DNA of 64,000 nucleotides, from NCBI RefSeq assembly GCF_024323335.1, contig NC_066585.1, positions 342,489,346-342,553,345 on the forward strand, given 5' to 3'. This DNA comes from Lathyrus oleraceus (lineage: Eukaryota > Streptophyta > Magnoliopsida > Fabales > Fabaceae). The first letter of the stretch is position 1, and every line of letters starts with the position of its first letter. The translations under genes were made by a program, and so were the position numbers. The notes beneath the pieces are model-generated. The model worked only from the letters and a program-made list of their open reading frames with translations, was not told the origin of the DNA and did not search any database. This document shows positions 10,911 through 22,200 of the stretch, one piece after another.

Positions 10911-11828
10911 TTTTCCAACTTATTATTCCAATTTATATTATTCCAATAATAATAATCCAATTATTTAATTAAATTAATAAATATATTATTAACTTATTTT
11001 AAATAATTATCTTATTTTTATCGGGGTGTTACACCGAGCATATTCTCTAAAGGTCTCCTTGGCAGTCTGGGACATACCTTGCAACAAGGTCCGATTTGGA
11101 GCCATGTCCAAGTTGTATTGATATTGCTTGACAAAAGCCTCTGCCAAGTCTTTCCAGCTCTTGATGGTAGTACGAGACAAATGAGAATACCATTCACGAG
11201 AAGCTCCAGTTAGACTGTCTTCAAAATAGTACATCCACAACTTTTCATCTTCCGTGTGAGCTCCCAACCTTCCCAAATAAGATTGGAGATGAGTGCGTGG
11301 GCAAGAAGCCCCGTTGTATTTCTCAAAAGTAGGGGGTTTGAACTTGTGAGGAATCCTTACTCCCTGAACCAGACCAAGATTTGTGACATCAAAGCCTAAG
11401 GAATTTTGAGACTCCAAAGATTTGAGCTTCTCAGCAAGCTCATCCATACGGCGAGTGGTCTCGAGGGCCTCGTCGTGCAAAGAAAATTGATCATACTGAT
11501 AATCTTCAGTAATGGGGTGCCCGTTAATCCGAATTCCTTGATTCACATTGTACCTTCCGCCAATACCATTTCCAACATTCCCTGTGTTGCCAACATTACC
11601 CGGGTTTCCATCAGCATTTGCGTTACCCGCATTACCAGTGTTCACAGGGTTATCAGCGTTCCCAGGGTTACCAGGGTTTCCCTCAGCATTTAGTATCTCC
11701 ACCTCAGGCCTCGATTGCCCAACCAATTCCCTCAGCTTTTCTTGACCTGCTGCCATACCAGTCATCAATGTCATGAACTGATCCATCCTTTCACGCATAT
11801 CAGCCAGCTCTTTCTGTACTTGGTCCAT

Positions 11829-12846
11829 CGCTAGTCGTGGACGGTTTTCCTTTGTCGGGTATCTGTGAACTCGCTTGGGACCAATAACTGCCTGATACAA
11901 GGAACAAACATTAGACACTGCGGTGACACCTGCAAAACAGACAAGGGTTAATATGCATGGTATGCGATGCACTGCTTGTTCAATTTTAAGGCACCCCCGT
12001 TTTGAAAGGGAATACCCTGCAAATGAATAAGCATGAGATGTTGGATGCAAATATGCAGATGATGTTATGCAATGCAAAGGCATGTCAATCAGAATTGATG
12101 GATCCGCTTGAACATCTGTCAGGTTGCACTTCCTGGAGAGAAATTCACTGAGGAATATAATACAAGACCAAAACTCTGCTCCAGAAAACCGGGTTGGTTG
12201 GAGGTTAAGGTTTCCTGAATTTAGCCCACCCCTCACTGGTAGGTTCTAAGAACAGAAGTTCGTCAGCTTCAGCCCTTCAGTCGCGAATAATACGTTTACC
12301 ACTGAAGGTTTGGCATTATTACGGGATAAAAGACCTCCACTGACTCCCCTCAACAGGACATCCTAAAGCAAGTTCCCAGTCTCGGGGTCCTCAGATTGAT
12401 CAGCGAGAATGCGCCCACCAGAGCTAACATAATCACGTCTCGGAGGAGAGGCCTCGACTGAGTTCTCGGGAAATGGTCACCAGAGTCGACGATTTCTAAA
12501 GAAACACCATGTCGTTACGGAACATCCGTAGGACATAATATATCCAAAAGAAACCTCGTCTGGGTGTGGTTCTTCACGAACGACTTAACGTAGCAACATG
12601 CCACGCAAGCCTCATGATCATCCACTCTAAAACCTGTGTGTACACTCAAGCCTGGGTAATGGGCTTATCTCTCATAGAACATCCCATCCCAACAAAAAAA
12701 CAAACAGATCCAATAGATACAACAGATGCATGCAAGCAGGTAAGCAAATAAATGTACAAAAGCATGAACACCCAATAAACAAGAAATCACACAAGCTAGG
12801 AGGGACTCGCTTAGGGAAGATGGACCAGCAAGAGGTCAACTTCTTT
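11829..12846 (-). other. 5' leader of element A (no ORF1)
   Basis: About 1 kb between PBS and gag. Elements B and E have a roughly 1.3-1.7-kb ORF1 here; A has none, and I find no remnant of the ORF1 motif FPDYQL. Parts align with the leader of element C, most clearly at 12800-12846 (CTTAGGGAAGATGGACCAGC in both). This stretch is a candidate RNA packaging region. ORFs read upstream of the chosen gag start are translated leader. Confidence 0.75.
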
Positions 12847-12865
12847 GTCCCCAGCAGAGTCGCCA
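12847..12865 (-). other. PBS of element A
   Basis: Sense TGGCGACTCTGCTGGGGAC, separated from the LTR end (TTGCGACA) by two bases. The same 19-mer is in B and E. In Ogre elements this site is described as complementary to the 3' end of a tRNA-Arg. Confidence 0.9.
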
Positions 12866-12867
12866 GC

Positions 12868-14453
12868 TGTCGCAACCTGAAAAATACAGTGCGCAAAAAA
12901 AACAACCGGCGAAAGAAAAAGACAGAAGAGTCGCCACCGTGCGTTATTCATCGCAAAGGAGGGAAAGGAAACGCTCGAAGTAAACCTGAAAAAGGAAAGG
13001 ACAAGACGGGGTCTCGCAACCAAATCTTGGGTTCGGGAGTCGGTTATGCGAAGGGAAGGTATTAGCACCCCTACGCATCCGTAGTACTCTACAGGATCCA
13101 CTTTTGTAGTTTTCGTCTAAAGGGTGTGAGTTTATCTTGTGCTGTTTACCAAAAAAAAAAGGGTTAAATGAAAATGACTCGCGCGGATGTCGCATCCACT
13201 GCATACGTATCTCATCTGAATATGAGAATCAGAATCTTCGTAGCTCGGCTGACCTATGGGTTGGGGGATGTGTGCTCGCTAAGACATCGCGTCTTATGCC
13301 TACGTATCTCATCTGGAATGAGAATCAGAGCAAGCCGTAGTTCGGCTAACTACGGGGTTGTGGATTAGGTTTTGGACGAACGACGTCACTACGCAATCTA
13401 CCGGATGCTCGACCTTTGGAGACTTACTCGCCCGTAGTAGAAGGAGTAAACGTGTGTTATGGAGAAGAAAAATCAATGAAGGGTTTGTTTGCATTGTAGG
13501 AACGCGCATGCAAAAGGGTAATGAGGATAAGACCTCATAGCTCTTAACCCTGGACAAAGGAACCTGCATAAAGTAAACACAAAAACATTGCCTCCTATCG
13601 AGGTCTTCCAGCTAGGAAAGCAGTAAAATGCGGGAAAAATGTAAAAGTACCACGCGGATAAAGATCCGAAGTAACAACAATTAGAGGAATGGGAAACCCT
13701 GAGATCCTTCCAAGCTAACATCATCAAAGAAAGTGGGTCAGTACAGGTAATCAGAATGAACCTCCAGGGGTTATCCCACAAATAAAGTGGGAAACCACGC
13801 AAGTTATCCCTGCAAAAGTCATGTGAGCCCTCACAAAAACTCAACAAAAGGGTTAGTGAAACACCATAAGCATTTTTTTCATGGATAACAGTATGGTTTC
13901 AGAAACCTCAAGCCCTGTGGCATACACTTCAGAAATCATGTGATTAAACATTCAAGGCATAGGTTTCACCCATTCATAATACATCACACATTTAGAACAT
14001 TTAAATTGAAGGCGTAAAATAATGGGAATAGGGCAAACCTGATTAGAGAGCTTGATTGAAATTGAGTTGCACCCGTGAGGCCCTTCAGGGTTTGGAGGCT
14101 GCTCTGAGTTCTCTGTCAGGTTTCTCTTCAGGTTTTGTCCACGGTTTTGTTCCAAGGAAACCTCAGAGTATTTTGCTTTTCTTCCTTTTTCTCAAGTGAA
14201 GCCTTGGTATTTATAGACTGAATTTCAAGGTTTTGTGGGCTCAAATGAGAGAGACCCAAGTCCAAAATTTTTTATTATATTTTATTAATTTTTTTATTAT
14301 TATTTTTATTTATTTATTTTTTTTGTAAAAAATTATTATTATTATTATTATTATTATTTTTTTTTCGGATCTAATTCTGATTGACATGATGAAATGCAAT
14401 ATGAAATGCTAAATGAATGCATGAATGAGAAGGGCAAATTTTGGGGAGTTACA
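12868..14453 (-). repeat. 5' LTR of element A
   Basis: 1586 bp, from TGTAAC (sense, at 14453) to TTGCGACA (12868). It holds a TATA box at 14208-14217, the U5 block shared by all LTRs here (about 13035-13072, ACCTTCCCTTCGCATAACC in sense) and a second PBS-like sequence TGGCGACTCT at 12927-12936. The AT-rich stretch 14270-14362 contains a TTA microsatellite absent from the 3' LTR. Confidence 0.95.
14208..14217 (-). promoter_or_regulatory. TATA box in 5' LTR of element A
   Basis: Sense TCTATAAATA, about 240 bp from the LTR start. The matching site in the 3' LTR is mutated. Confidence 0.65.
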
Positions 14454-15329
14454 TGTATGTGAATCTTGAACGCGATCGATAACGATGTCCGTCTGAATGG
14501 ATCTTTACTCTGACGGTATCAGGAGGATAATTAACCTGAAAAATAAAGTTAGCTTCATGCTGTGTCATGATGCATGAGATGTTTTATGCTTTCGGAAATA
14601 AATACGAATGTTGTATGCATGCGTATGCCGTGAAATGATGTAATGAATGAACTATGCATGAGGAAGGTTCTTCCAGGGGAAAATAAATCCCAATATTCTG
14701 GTTGGAGACATTTGTATCGATGACCCTCTCTTAGCTAGGGATACTTGACTTCTGTCTGATGGTAGAGATATTTAACAGAGCCTGGCTGAGGGATGGAGGA
14801 GATGATCCGTCTGTCTAGCGATGCCGGTTTCTTTTGGGGAATAACTGGCTTTGCTGGGGAGTAGAATTGGCAACGGATTCATTGGAAAGCATGGTTAGAC
14901 CTTTTCCTCGATCCTGAAGTCTTTTAGTAATTGCTATTTCCGTTTTATGCATGTATTTTGATAAACATCGATCATATTCAAATGCATATGTCAATTCAAA
15001 TTAAATCAATGGACGTTTATGCAAGCAAAACAGAGAAAGTAAAACAAAGCATCTTTTTGGAAATGAAATTGTATTGATTTTGAAAGAGGGCCTATAAACA
15101 GGCAATTTGAATACACGGAGACAGAAATCCTAGTAAGAGGAAATTGTCGAGAAAACAAGGAAAAGCTATGAAGAAAAAGTCCTATTGATTTTAATTATGC
15201 TACTGTCATTATGTCTTTCAAGCATCTCATCTCCTGCTGTCGGATAGAAGTGATTGGCTTGTTCAGTCCCTTTGACTTGGGTGAAGCTGATTGAGAACGG
15301 GACATAGTCATACGCTTTAATCCCTAATT
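14454..15329 (-). other. 3' UTR of element B, upstream part
   Basis: Non-coding sequence between the post-integrase hairpins of B and the insertion point of A. It begins (plus strand) with TGTAT, the right copy of the duplication. Motifs such as TTTGCTGGGGAGTAG (about 14851) are again complementary in sense to the PBS, as in A and E but fewer. The ORF read through 15166-15423 mostly translates the hairpin repeats and is not supported as a gene. Confidence 0.75.
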
Positions 15330-15513
15330 TTTGCCTGGACCGCCTTTTCAGGTTTTCAGTCCACCAGGATACCCTTTTTTGCCCAAGTCGCCTTTTCAGG
15401 TTTTCGACTCGTCGGGTGTACATTTTTATATGTTTATCCCTAATTTTTGCCCGAACCCTTTTGGTTCGCCGGGATGCCCTTACTTTTGCCTAGATACGTC
15501 GACCTAGCGGGTC
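15330..15513 (-). other. Post-integrase tetra-hairpin block of element B
   Basis: Directly follows the integrase stop codon (15518-15520). Four stem-loops in sense: a short CTAG/CTAG, CGAACC/GGTTCG, GAGTCG/CGACTT and GGACTG/CGGTCC, with inner CC/GG pairs and trailing GGCAAAA. Order and spacing match A (4703-4912) and E (49989-50200). Where stem bases differ, pairing is largely kept. Confidence 0.8.
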
Positions 15514-15517
15514 TCTT

Positions 15518-18500
15518 TTATGCGTAGTATTTTTTGACTATGTCTGCGTTCACGGGATGTGGGAAGTCTTCGCCATCCATCGTAGCAAGTATCATGGCTC
15601 CACCAGAGAATACCTTCCTAACTACAAATGGCCCTTCGTATGTGGGAGTCCATTTGCCCCTGGGATCACTTTGTGGTAGAATGATACGCTTGATCACCAA
15701 GTCGCCGATTTGATACACCCGTCTCTTGACCTTTTTGTTGAATGCCTGGGTCATGCGCTTCTGATATATCTGCCCATGACAAACAGCCGCAAGTCTCTTT
15801 TCATCAATCAAATTTATCTGATCGAGTCGAGTCTGAACCCATTCATCCTCGTCTAAACCTGCCTCTTTCATGATTCTTAGAGAGGGAATCTGAACTTCCA
15901 CAGGTAAGACGGCTTCCATTCCGTAGACTAAAGAGAAGGGAGTTTCCCCTGTCGAAGTTCGTACTGAAGTGCGATAACCATGAAGAGCAAATGGTAACAT
16001 TTCATGCCAGTCTTTGTACGTCACTGTCATCTTTTGTATAATCTTCTTAATATTCTTATTAGCAGCCTCCACGGCGCCGTTCATCTTTGGCCGGTACGGA
16101 GAAGAGTTATGGTGTTTTATTTTGAACTGCGTGCAGAGTTCAGTAATCAGCTTGTTGTTCAAATTGGTACCATTATCAGTGATAACTCTTTCAGGGACGC
16201 CATATCGACAAATAAGACTATTCTTGATGAACCGTGCCACCACATTCTTGGTGACAGAAGCAAATGAGGCTGCCTCTACCCACTTTGTAAAGTAATCAAT
16301 AGCAACAAGGATGAAACGATGTCCATTAGAAGCAGTAGGTTTAATCTCTCCGATCATATCAATGCCCCACATTGCAAAGGGCTAAGGGGCTGTCAACACG
16401 TTCAATGGAGCAGGAGGCACATGTACTTTATCCGCATAGATCTGGCACTTGTGACAAGTTCTGGAGTGATGGTAGCAATCAACTTCCATGGTAGACCAAT
16501 AATACCCTGATCTCAGAATCTTCTTGGCCATTGTATGTCCACTAGAATGAGTCCCAAAAATACCATCATGCATGTCTTCCATAATCTTTTCTGCTTCCTT
16601 TTTATCCACACAGCGAAGCAGAGTCGAATCATGATTACGTTTGTATAATACTCCATTACTCAGAAAGAATTTAGCGGAGAACTTCCTCAGAAATTTTCTG
16701 TCATTAATGGATGCCCCTTCAGGGTATTCCTGAGCTTCTAAATATCTTTTTACTTCGTGGAACCAAGGTTTCTCTTCTACTTCATCAGCGTTAAGTTCAT
16801 AACAATATGCTGGTTCATCTAGTCGTTCAATGGTGATCATGGGAGCTTCATTGTCCCATCTGACTCTGAACATAGAGGACATGGTAGCCAAGGCGTCTGC
16901 CAACTGATTCTCCTCTCGTGGAATATGTTCGAATGTAATCTCTTCAAAATATGGGATTAATGTCAGCACCCGTTCTCGATAAGGGATGAGATTCGGATGT
17001 TTAGTGTCACATGCTCCTTTGATCTGACTGATTACCAAAGCTGAGTCTCCATACACACTTAAAAACTTGATTCTCAGGTCTATAGCAGCTCTGAGTCCCA
17101 AAATACATGCTTCATACTCGGCCATATTGTTGGTACAATCAAAACATAGTCTAGCAGTGAAAGGCATATGGAAACCCTTGGGAGAAATAATTACAACACC
17201 AACACCATTGCCCAACGCATTAGAAGATCCATCGAAAACCATAGTCCATCGGGATCCCAGTTCGGGTCCTTCATCTGGTCCAGGTTCTTCATAATCAGTA
17301 ACAAGCATGACATCCTCATCTGGGAACTCAAAATTCATAGATTGGTAATCATCCACTGCTTGATGAGCCAAATGATCAGCTAGCACGCTTCCTTTGATTG
17401 CTTTCTGGGTAGTATACTGGATATCATACTCTGTTAAAATCATCTGCCATCTTGCTATTCTTCCGGAGAGGGCAGGTTTCTCAAATATGTATTTGATGGG
17501 ATCCATCTTAGAAATCAACAAAGTGGTATGATTCAACATATACTGTCTTAGTCGGCGAGCAGCCCAGGCCAGAGCACAGCAAGTTCTCTCGAGCAGTGAG
17601 TATCTTGTTTCACAGTCGGTAAACTTTTTGCTAAGGTAGTATATGGCATGCTCTTTTTGACCAGACTCGTCATGTTGCCCCAACACACACCCCATTGAAT
17701 TTTCTAACACGGTCAAATACATAATTAGAGGTCTTCCTTCAACTGGTGGCATCAGAATTGGAGGTTCTTGGAGGTATTTCTTGATTTTGTCAAAAGCTTC
17801 TTGACATTCATCATTCCATATCGTCTCTTGATTTTTCCTCAGTAACTTGAAGATGGGTTTGCAGGTAGCGGTCAAATGGGAGATAAACCGGGCAATGTAA
17901 TTCAAACGTCCCAAGAACCCTCTGACTTCTTTATCTGTACCGGGAACTGGCATTTCTTGAATAGCTCTCACCTTGGCCGGGTCAACCTCAATTCCTCTGC
18001 TACTGACAATAAATCCCAAGAGCTTACCGGATCTTACTCCAAAGGTGCATTTGTTTGGGTTCAATCTCAGCTTGTATTTCTTCAACCTCTCAAACAATTT
18101 GTACAAATGGTCGAGATGTTCTTCTTCAGTATGAGATCTGGCTATCATGTCATCCACATATACTTCTATTTCCTGATGAATCATATCATGGAACAAAACC
18201 ACCATAGCACGTTGGTACGTTGCCCCGACGTTCTTTAAACCGAATGGCATTACTTTGTAACAGAAAGTGCCCCATTGCGTCACAAACGTAGTTTTCTCCA
18301 TGTCTTCAGGTGCCATCTTAATCTGGTTATAACCCGAGAATCCATCCATGAAGGAGAATACTTTGTGTTGAGCGGTGTTATCTACCAGAACATCGATGTG
18401 CGGAAGTGGAAAGTCATCTTTGGGACTCGTTTTATTCAAATCTCTGTAGTCGACACACATTCGCACCTTACCATCCTTCTTCGGCACCGGTACCACATTA

Positions 18501-18989
18501 GCAACCCATTGAGGATAAGAAGTAACGGCTAGAAAACCGGCATTAAACTGTTTCATCACCTCGGCTTTGATTTTTTCAGACATTTCAGGATGCATGCGAC
18601 GAACCTTTTGTTTAATAGGACGACAATCTTCCTTCATCGGCAAACGATGCACTACTATATTGGTATCCAGTCCTGGCATGTCTTCGTACGACCAAGCAAA
18701 AATCTCAATATAATCATGTAACATCTGAATCAATCTTTCCTTGACACTGCTTCCCAAGCCTGCTCCTATTTTGACTTCTTTCTTGTCCACTTCAGTACCC
18801 AGATTTACAATTTCGATTGACTCTTCATGCGGCTGTATAGTCTTTTCTTCTTGCAGTACCAGCCTGGCAAGCTCTTCAGGTACTTCACAATCTTCCTCAC
18901 TTCCATCCTCGGTTTGGTAGATCGGATTTTCGAAGTCATAATTAACAGTAACAGAACTATTATCAACAGGATCCAGAGTGGGTGTGGAT
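15518..18989 (-). pseudogene. pol: pol of element B: RT, two RNase H domains, integrase; one internal stop
   Basis: Exon start set at a TGCAG acceptor (AG at 18991-18990); the ORF itself stays open up to 19087. RT carries PVPKKDGKVRMCVDYRDLN, FSGYNQI and YVDDMI (18146-18160). A degenerate RNase H follows (MYLTVLENSMG, first catalytic Asp absent), then a second RNase H with VFDGSS, NNMAEYEACI, VYGDSALVIS and ADALA, the dual arrangement known for the Tat lineage. Integrase has the HHCC finger (GTHSSGH...CHKCQ), GIDMIG, ITDNG and MNGAVEAANKN, i.e. D,D-35-E, and the C-terminal GKWTPTYEGPFVV. One in-frame TAG at 16382-16384 sits where A- and E-type sequences have Trp; otherwise open. It encodes cDNA synthesis and integration functions, now truncated before the integrase core. 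Confidence 0.93.
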
Positions 18990-19225
18990 CTGCAATTCGT
19001 TATGTGAGTGTGTGTAAGAAAACATAGCTTGTTCGAAAGATGACAGGAAAGATAAAAAGCGCAATATTTGAATGCAAAAAGGTCCATTGATTTATTGAAT
19101 ATGAATATGCATATGAAGATGACAAAACCCTTAACAAATTAGCTATTATGCCCCGGGCACAGACACAATGATTTCAAGAAGTTCAATTGTAAAAATTAAA
19201 AATTTACAAAAATAGGAAATAACAA

Positions 19226-22200
19226 TTACTCCTGACTAAAGGAAATCGGGATAGTGTCTTCAGCCTTCCAATTATTGAGTCTGTCACCAATTGTTGTGAA
19301 AATCCAGCTATCCAAGTCACAATCGCTATCAGCATCTTCTACAACATTAATTTGATCTTTGACCATCTTTTCAGAGTTAAACCCCAGACCAGACTTGTCA
19401 GACTTGTACGGTACGTTGATCAGTTGACCCCAACCAGTACGACCACCATTTTTAACCACGGCTTGAGCATCTTTCATAGAAATCATAGCAGGAGGGGCAT
19501 GAATAACCTCGGGCACAAGGGAAGTTGGCTTAAGGACAGGACTGGTCGGATGAACCATTTCAAATGATTGAGAGGGAGTCTCAAAGAATTCGCCATCCAT
19601 CTCGACGTATTTGAAGGCCTGCACACTACTGACAATATACTCTTCTTCTCCACACACAGTGACAATCTTACCCTCTATTGGATACTTCAGCTTTTGATGG
19701 AGAGATGAAGCTACGTCACTTGCCCCATGAATCCAAGGGCGTCCCAGCAAGCAGGAATAGGCAGGACGGATGTTCATCACGTGAAAGGTAGTGTTGAAGA
19801 CTTGAGGTCCTATCTTGATCGGGAGAACCACTTCACCATGGACAACACTTTTCGCACCGTCATACGCACGCACCACAGTATCACTAGGTTTCAATTCGAT
19901 GCTCTTACAATCAAGTTTATCGAGCACAACTGTCGGTAACACATTCAAAGAAGAGTCATTGTCGATCAATACGTGAGACAAGGTGATCCCCTCACACTCA
20001 ATGGAGATATGCAGAGCCCTATTGTGATTCTTTCCTACTGGTGTCAGATCAGCATCGGAAAAGCCTAGGCCATTGTCAACAGCCAGGTTAGCAACATAGT
20101 TTTCGAACTGATCGACGGATGTCTCCTGAGGTACATGAGCAGTCTTCAAGAATTTTATCAACGCATTGGCATGAGATTCAGAAGATAATAACAAGGATAA
20201 CATCGAGATCTTGGACGGAGTATGCCCCAGCTGTTGTACCACATCAAAATCACTTTTACGGATGATTTTCAGCATTTCTTCCATTTCCTGCTTGGCAACA
20301 TCTTCAGTAGTAACTTCGACTGGTGTCTTTGACTGAGAAGGATTGGTTACTGGTTCCTTTCCTCGAGTTTCAGGGGCGGAAGGTGAGATTTCTGGAGAGA
20401 AGATCCTTCCACTTCGAGTAACTTTACTAGTCCCAACAATGTCATTAGGATTTGCAGAATTACCAACTTGCTTTACGCCATAGATGTAAATATCACCTCC
20501 ATAATTCCACGGAATGGCTTTGCTTGAGGAATACGGTACTGGGCCCGGTGCAGTAATGATTAGGGGAGCTACCTTGGGCTCAGCAGTAATCTTCACAGGT
20601 ACTCTAGTAGCGGTAATCTTCACTGGAACTTTGGACCTAGCAATCGTAGATATTTCTTCAACAGTGTTTTCCACCTTAGGAATCCTTTCAAAGAGAATTG
20701 TACGATCATCCATCAGCCGTTGAATACCATTCCTCAATTTCAGGCAATCATTGGGTCGGAGTACACAGAGACCGCAATTTTCAGCACAACCTGGAAATAA
20801 ACCAGCTTGCAATAAATTCTTCTTGATGATCAGGAGAGGCGATGTTAAGTCCGCTATAGTAGTAATGTGAGAATTGTCATTCACCACATTAACAGTCTTG
20901 TCATGATTAGGCATAGGTGCAGTGATGACATTAAGAGTCTCTGGAGGATCAAATTCAATTTCTCCAGGGTCGATCATATCCTGAATCTTATTCTTCAACA
21001 ACCAGCAATCGTTTGTATCATGCCCGGGGCTATCAGAGTGATATGCACACCTGGCATTGGGATTATAACGAGGAGAAGTAGTGTTGAGATTTGCAGGAGG
21101 GCCTCTGAGGGTGATTAAATTTGCCTTTAGCATACCCTGTAGTGCTTGTGCTAAAGTCATATTGATCTTAATAAACTGCCTTCTTGGCCTGTCTTGTCTG
21201 TGCTGGAAGTTTTGAGCTGGCGGTGCTGCAATTGTAACTGCTCCAATGGTATGGTCACGATTTTTCTTGTTATGACCCCTTTCACCGTACACAACATTTG
21301 ATTCATTCTTTCCCTGATGGGTCTTCATGGTGCTTGCGGAGGTAGCTGCCTGTATCTTTCCACTTTGAATACCGCTTTCCACACGTTCACCTGTCAATAT
21401 CAGGTCAGTGAAACCCGATGAAGAACTTCCCAGTAGATGGCTGTAGAATGGACCAGTCAGTGTACCCATGAACATGTCCACTAATTCTCGATCAGTCATA
21501 GGGGGTTTGACTCTGCCAGCCAAATCTCTCCATTTTTGAGCATATTCTTTGAAGTTTTCTTTAGAGCCCATAGTCATATTCTGCAACTGTAGCCGAGTAG
21601 GCGCTAATTCAGAATTATACTGGTAATGCTTGTAGAAAGCCGTCGCTAAATCAGTCCAGGTGTGGATGTTAGAGCTCTCGAGCTGATAATACCACTCCAA
21701 CTGTGTGCCAGACAGACTCTCTTGGAAGAAATGGATCCATAGCTTCCTATTAGTGGTATACGGCTGAGTCTTTCTCACGTAAGCTCTCAGATGCATCTGA
21801 GGACAAGATGCCCCATCGTATTTAGTGAACGTGGGGATCTTGAATTTGCGAGGGATGACCACATCAGAGACTAGACCCAAGCTTTCGAAATCCATACCGG
21901 GCGCCTTCTGACCCTCCATAGCTAGCATACGTTCTTCCAGCAATTTGTACTTATCATCTTTTGGAGAGTACTGTTCATTCTCATAATCTTCATCTTCGTC
22001 TTCCTGGCTGAAAGGATCAGCATTCTCGTCTTCTGAATCTATCCCCTCTTCTTGATCCTTCGGAAATCTAATCTTGACTCCTGCAGTCTGTCCTTTACGC
22101 CTTCTTCCCGGGTTAATGTAACTCACAGGTTTCTGGTCTTTCTTCTTCTCGAGCAAGAGAGCCTTCAGTTCTTCCTGCCCCTTGGATAAGCTCAGCATCA

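Larger units (their letters stand above)
9031..11033 (-). mobile_element. F: solo LTR (probably Tekay-like gypsy) inside gag of element A
   Basis: 2003-bp segment bounded by TGTAACACCC and GGGTGTTACA, cutting gag between the codons for EYA and QRW. Flanks CTGAG (9026-9030) and CCGAG (11034-11038) look like a 5-bp duplication with one change. It has no coding sequence or internal PBS, so a solo LTR left by LTR-LTR recombination is the simplest reading. Sense is probably minus: a TATATAAA box lies at 10903-10910, about 125 bp into the LTR. A duplicated block (ATTCCTCACCATGGGAATTA at about 9735 and 9837) and a palindrome cluster at 10196-10440 are internal. The lineage name is inference from the ends. 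Confidence 0.82.
6457..11828 (-). pseudogene. gag-pro: Broken gag-pro of element A, with intact protease motif
   Basis: Start chosen at the ATG giving MDQVQKELADMRER (11828), matching the gag starts of B and E. Order: gag capsid region (YNGASCPRTHLQSYLG) interrupted by solo LTR F at 9031-11033, gag resuming QRWRQIAASVQPPM, an in-frame TAG at 8597, a variant zinc knuckle CAFHSNAPGHTTDDC (spacing C-x2-H-x5-H-x4-C), a frameshift near 8110-8147, a second frameshift near 7515, then retropepsin. The protease keeps the catalytic D-T-G-S (7231-7239) and LLGRPWIH, followed by a G-patch-like stretch (GWG...GLGY). It ends near the conserved DSDCDLDSWI peptide. Of the three elements whose protease region lies in the window, A alone has an unmutated D-T-G. 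Confidence 0.92.
950..14453 (-). mobile_element. Element A: complete but internally deleted Ogre/Tat-like retrotransposon
   Basis: 13.5-kb minus-strand element with two LTRs (12868-14453 and 950-2498), PBS 12847-12865, polypurine tract 2499-2510 and a perfect 5-bp duplication TGTAT at 945-949 and 14454-14458. LTRs begin TGTAAC and end TTGCGACA in sense. They differ by scattered substitutions and by the length of an AT-rich microsatellite. It has no ORF1, its pol lacks the RT catalytic core and integrase core, and its gag-pro is broken by a solo LTR, a stop and two frameshifts, so it is non-autonomous. It inserted in the 3' UTR of element B. The leader after the PBS resembles that of element C, suggesting A is a short-LTR derivative of a related family (inference). 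Confidence 0.93.

Noticed and set aside
9031..11033. F as a complete small (TRIM-like) element or DNA transposon
   Set aside because: Terminal TGTAACACC/GGTGTTACA are LTR-type ends and there is no pair of direct LTRs or internal PBS; the 5-bp duplication fits a solo LTR better.
15166..15423. 85-codon minus-strand ORF with repeated ENLKRR peptides
   Set aside because: The repetition is translation of the tandem hairpin block; the corresponding frame is broken in E.
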